Origin: Blattamonas nauphoetae
Lineage: Eukaryota; Preaxostyla; Oxymonadida
NCBI GenBank assembly: GCA_033064195.1
Contig: JARBJD010000439.1
Location: forward strand, 1 to 51,234
DNA: 51,234 nt
Reading direction: 5' to 3'
Part shown: positions 50,507 through 51,234 of the stretch, piece by piece
How the letters are laid out: each line of letters opens with the position of its first letter
How positions within the stretch are numbered: the stretch's first letter is position 1
Translations under genes and position numbers: made by a program
The notes under the pieces: generated by a model
Database searches by the model: none
Seen by the model: the letters and a program-made list of their open reading frames with translations, nothing else
Told to the model about the DNA's origin: nothing

Positions 50507-50516
50507 CCCAATTGTG

Positions 50517-50936
50517 GAATCGCAGCCAATCACTACATTGTTGTGGAGTCGCAGCCAATCACTACATTGTTGTGGGAATCGCAGCCAATCACTACATTGT
50601 TGTGGGAATCGCAGCCAATCACTACATTGTTGTGGGAATCGCAGCCAATCACTACATTGTTGTGGGAATCGCAGCCAATCACTACATTGTTGTGGGAATC
50701 GCAGCCAATCACTACATTGTTGTGGGAATCGCAGCCAATCACTACATTGTTGTGGGAATCGCAGCCAATCACTACATTGTTGTGGGAATCGCAGCCAATC
50801 ACTACATTGTTGTGGGAATCGCAGCCAATCACTACATTGTTGTGGGAATCGCAGCCAATCACTACATTGTTGTGGGAATCGCAGCCAATCACTACATTGT
50901 TAGGAATCGCAGTCAGTCACTACATTGTTTTGGACA
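50517..50936. repeat. 30-bp minisatellite
   Basis: About 14 copies of GAATCGCAGCCAATCACTAC followed by ATTGTTGTGG. Central copies are identical, while the first two and the last two differ. The array is open in three frames on the plus strand and one on the minus strand because the unit has no stops. The repeats are contiguous with no spacers. Confidence 0.93.
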
Positions 50937-51005
50937 TCTACGATCGTCACCTCACCCATAATTTTTCTTTTTCTTCTTAATTTCTGTTGACCACCCAGTG
51001 ATGGT

Positions 51006-51234
51006 ATCATCCGGCCAGTAGGATGATGCTGGAGGGTGAAGCCCTTTCTCACCACCTTTGTGGGGCTTGGTCGTTTATCGAGTTGTGGTTTTAGAGTAGC
51101 CCAGACATATGGAGCGTTGCTCGTCATGGTTCCTGGTTCCTCGCCTGACTTCGGTCAGGTTAGAGGCGGGCACAGGTGAAATATCAATCACAACTCGGTA
51201 AATGGCTGAGCACCTGTCGGAGGTGGAGGGCTCC
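51006..51234. other. Strongly structured region at the window edge
   Basis: Perfect complementary pairs: ATCATCC/GGATGAT (51006-51012, 51021-51027), AAGCCC/GGGCTT (51039-51044, 51063-51068) around CCAC-CTTT-GTGG, CCTGAC-TTCG-GTCAGG (51144-51159) inside CCTC/GAGG, and ACAGGTG/CACCTGT (51172-51178, 51211-51217). A TTCG loop closed by C-G is a classic stable RNA tetraloop. On the minus strand a 75-codon frame starts at 51127, and an A-rich tract follows near 50974-50995, as at the 3' end of a retroposon. The element continues beyond the window, so its type is unknown. Confidence 0.4.

Noticed and set aside
50517-50936. CRISPR-like regular 30-bp repeats
   Set aside because: The repeats are contiguous with no spacers, and the organism is eukaryotic. 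It is a minisatellite.
51144-51217. HDV-like ribozyme, because of CTCGGTAAATGGCTGAG near the right edge
   Set aside because: The space between the pairing ACAGGTG and CACCTGT is too short to hold the nested helices of that fold.

Overview
This window comes from a eukaryotic, probably protist, nuclear genome. Coding segments are split by very short GT-AG introns (about 37-100 nt). Host-like coding is fragmentary, minisatellites are abundant, and more than half of the window is mobile DNA. The species cannot be named from the sequence alone. The large element resembles the Polintons known from trichomonads and other anaerobic protists, which is an inference from gene content.

The dominant feature is one Polinton/Maverick element at 1564-33918. 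It has terminal inverted repeats of about 2.7 kb once later insertions are discounted. It carries a protein-primed family B DNA polymerase with an embedded HNH-like zinc module, a retrovirus-type integrase with a long N-terminal extension, a packaging ATPase, two tandem paralogous capsid-like proteins, two small proteins starting MAPG, a fibre-like protein ending in an S74 chaperone domain, and several unrecognised proteins. Nearly every gene is preceded within a few bases of its ATG by the same T-rich motif. Both arms carry genes for a new-looking repeat domain.

At least four later insertions interrupt it. A mariner element (2073-3669) sits in the left arm. A Mutator-like, gene-capturing element (12325-15998) has 535-bp terminal inverted repeats, a 9-bp target duplication and an intron-containing piece of an ABC transporter ATPase gene. 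Two different elements, F (26312-27371) and E (27375-32689), lie head to tail in the right arm, and each is flanked by TCA. The undisturbed left arm gives the empty site for F and E, and the right arm gives the empty site for mariner.

To the left (1-1563) is weakly coding host DNA. To the right (33919-51234) is a mosaic. It starts with a transposase-like ORF cut off by the Polinton and a potential pseudoknotted RNA. Three minisatellites follow (30, 32 and 30 bp), with a small two-exon gene and a pogo/Tigger-like element between the first two, then decayed host genes including two SPRY-like relics and an LCAT/phospholipase-like relic. The last 250 bases form a second strongly structured region cut by the window edge.

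The most novel observations are the ABC-capturing Mutator-like element, the double TCA insertion (E also carries host coding fragments), the paired capsid genes, the HNH module in the polymerase, the repeat-domain family in the Polinton arms, and the pseudoknot-forming sequence at 34873-34993.
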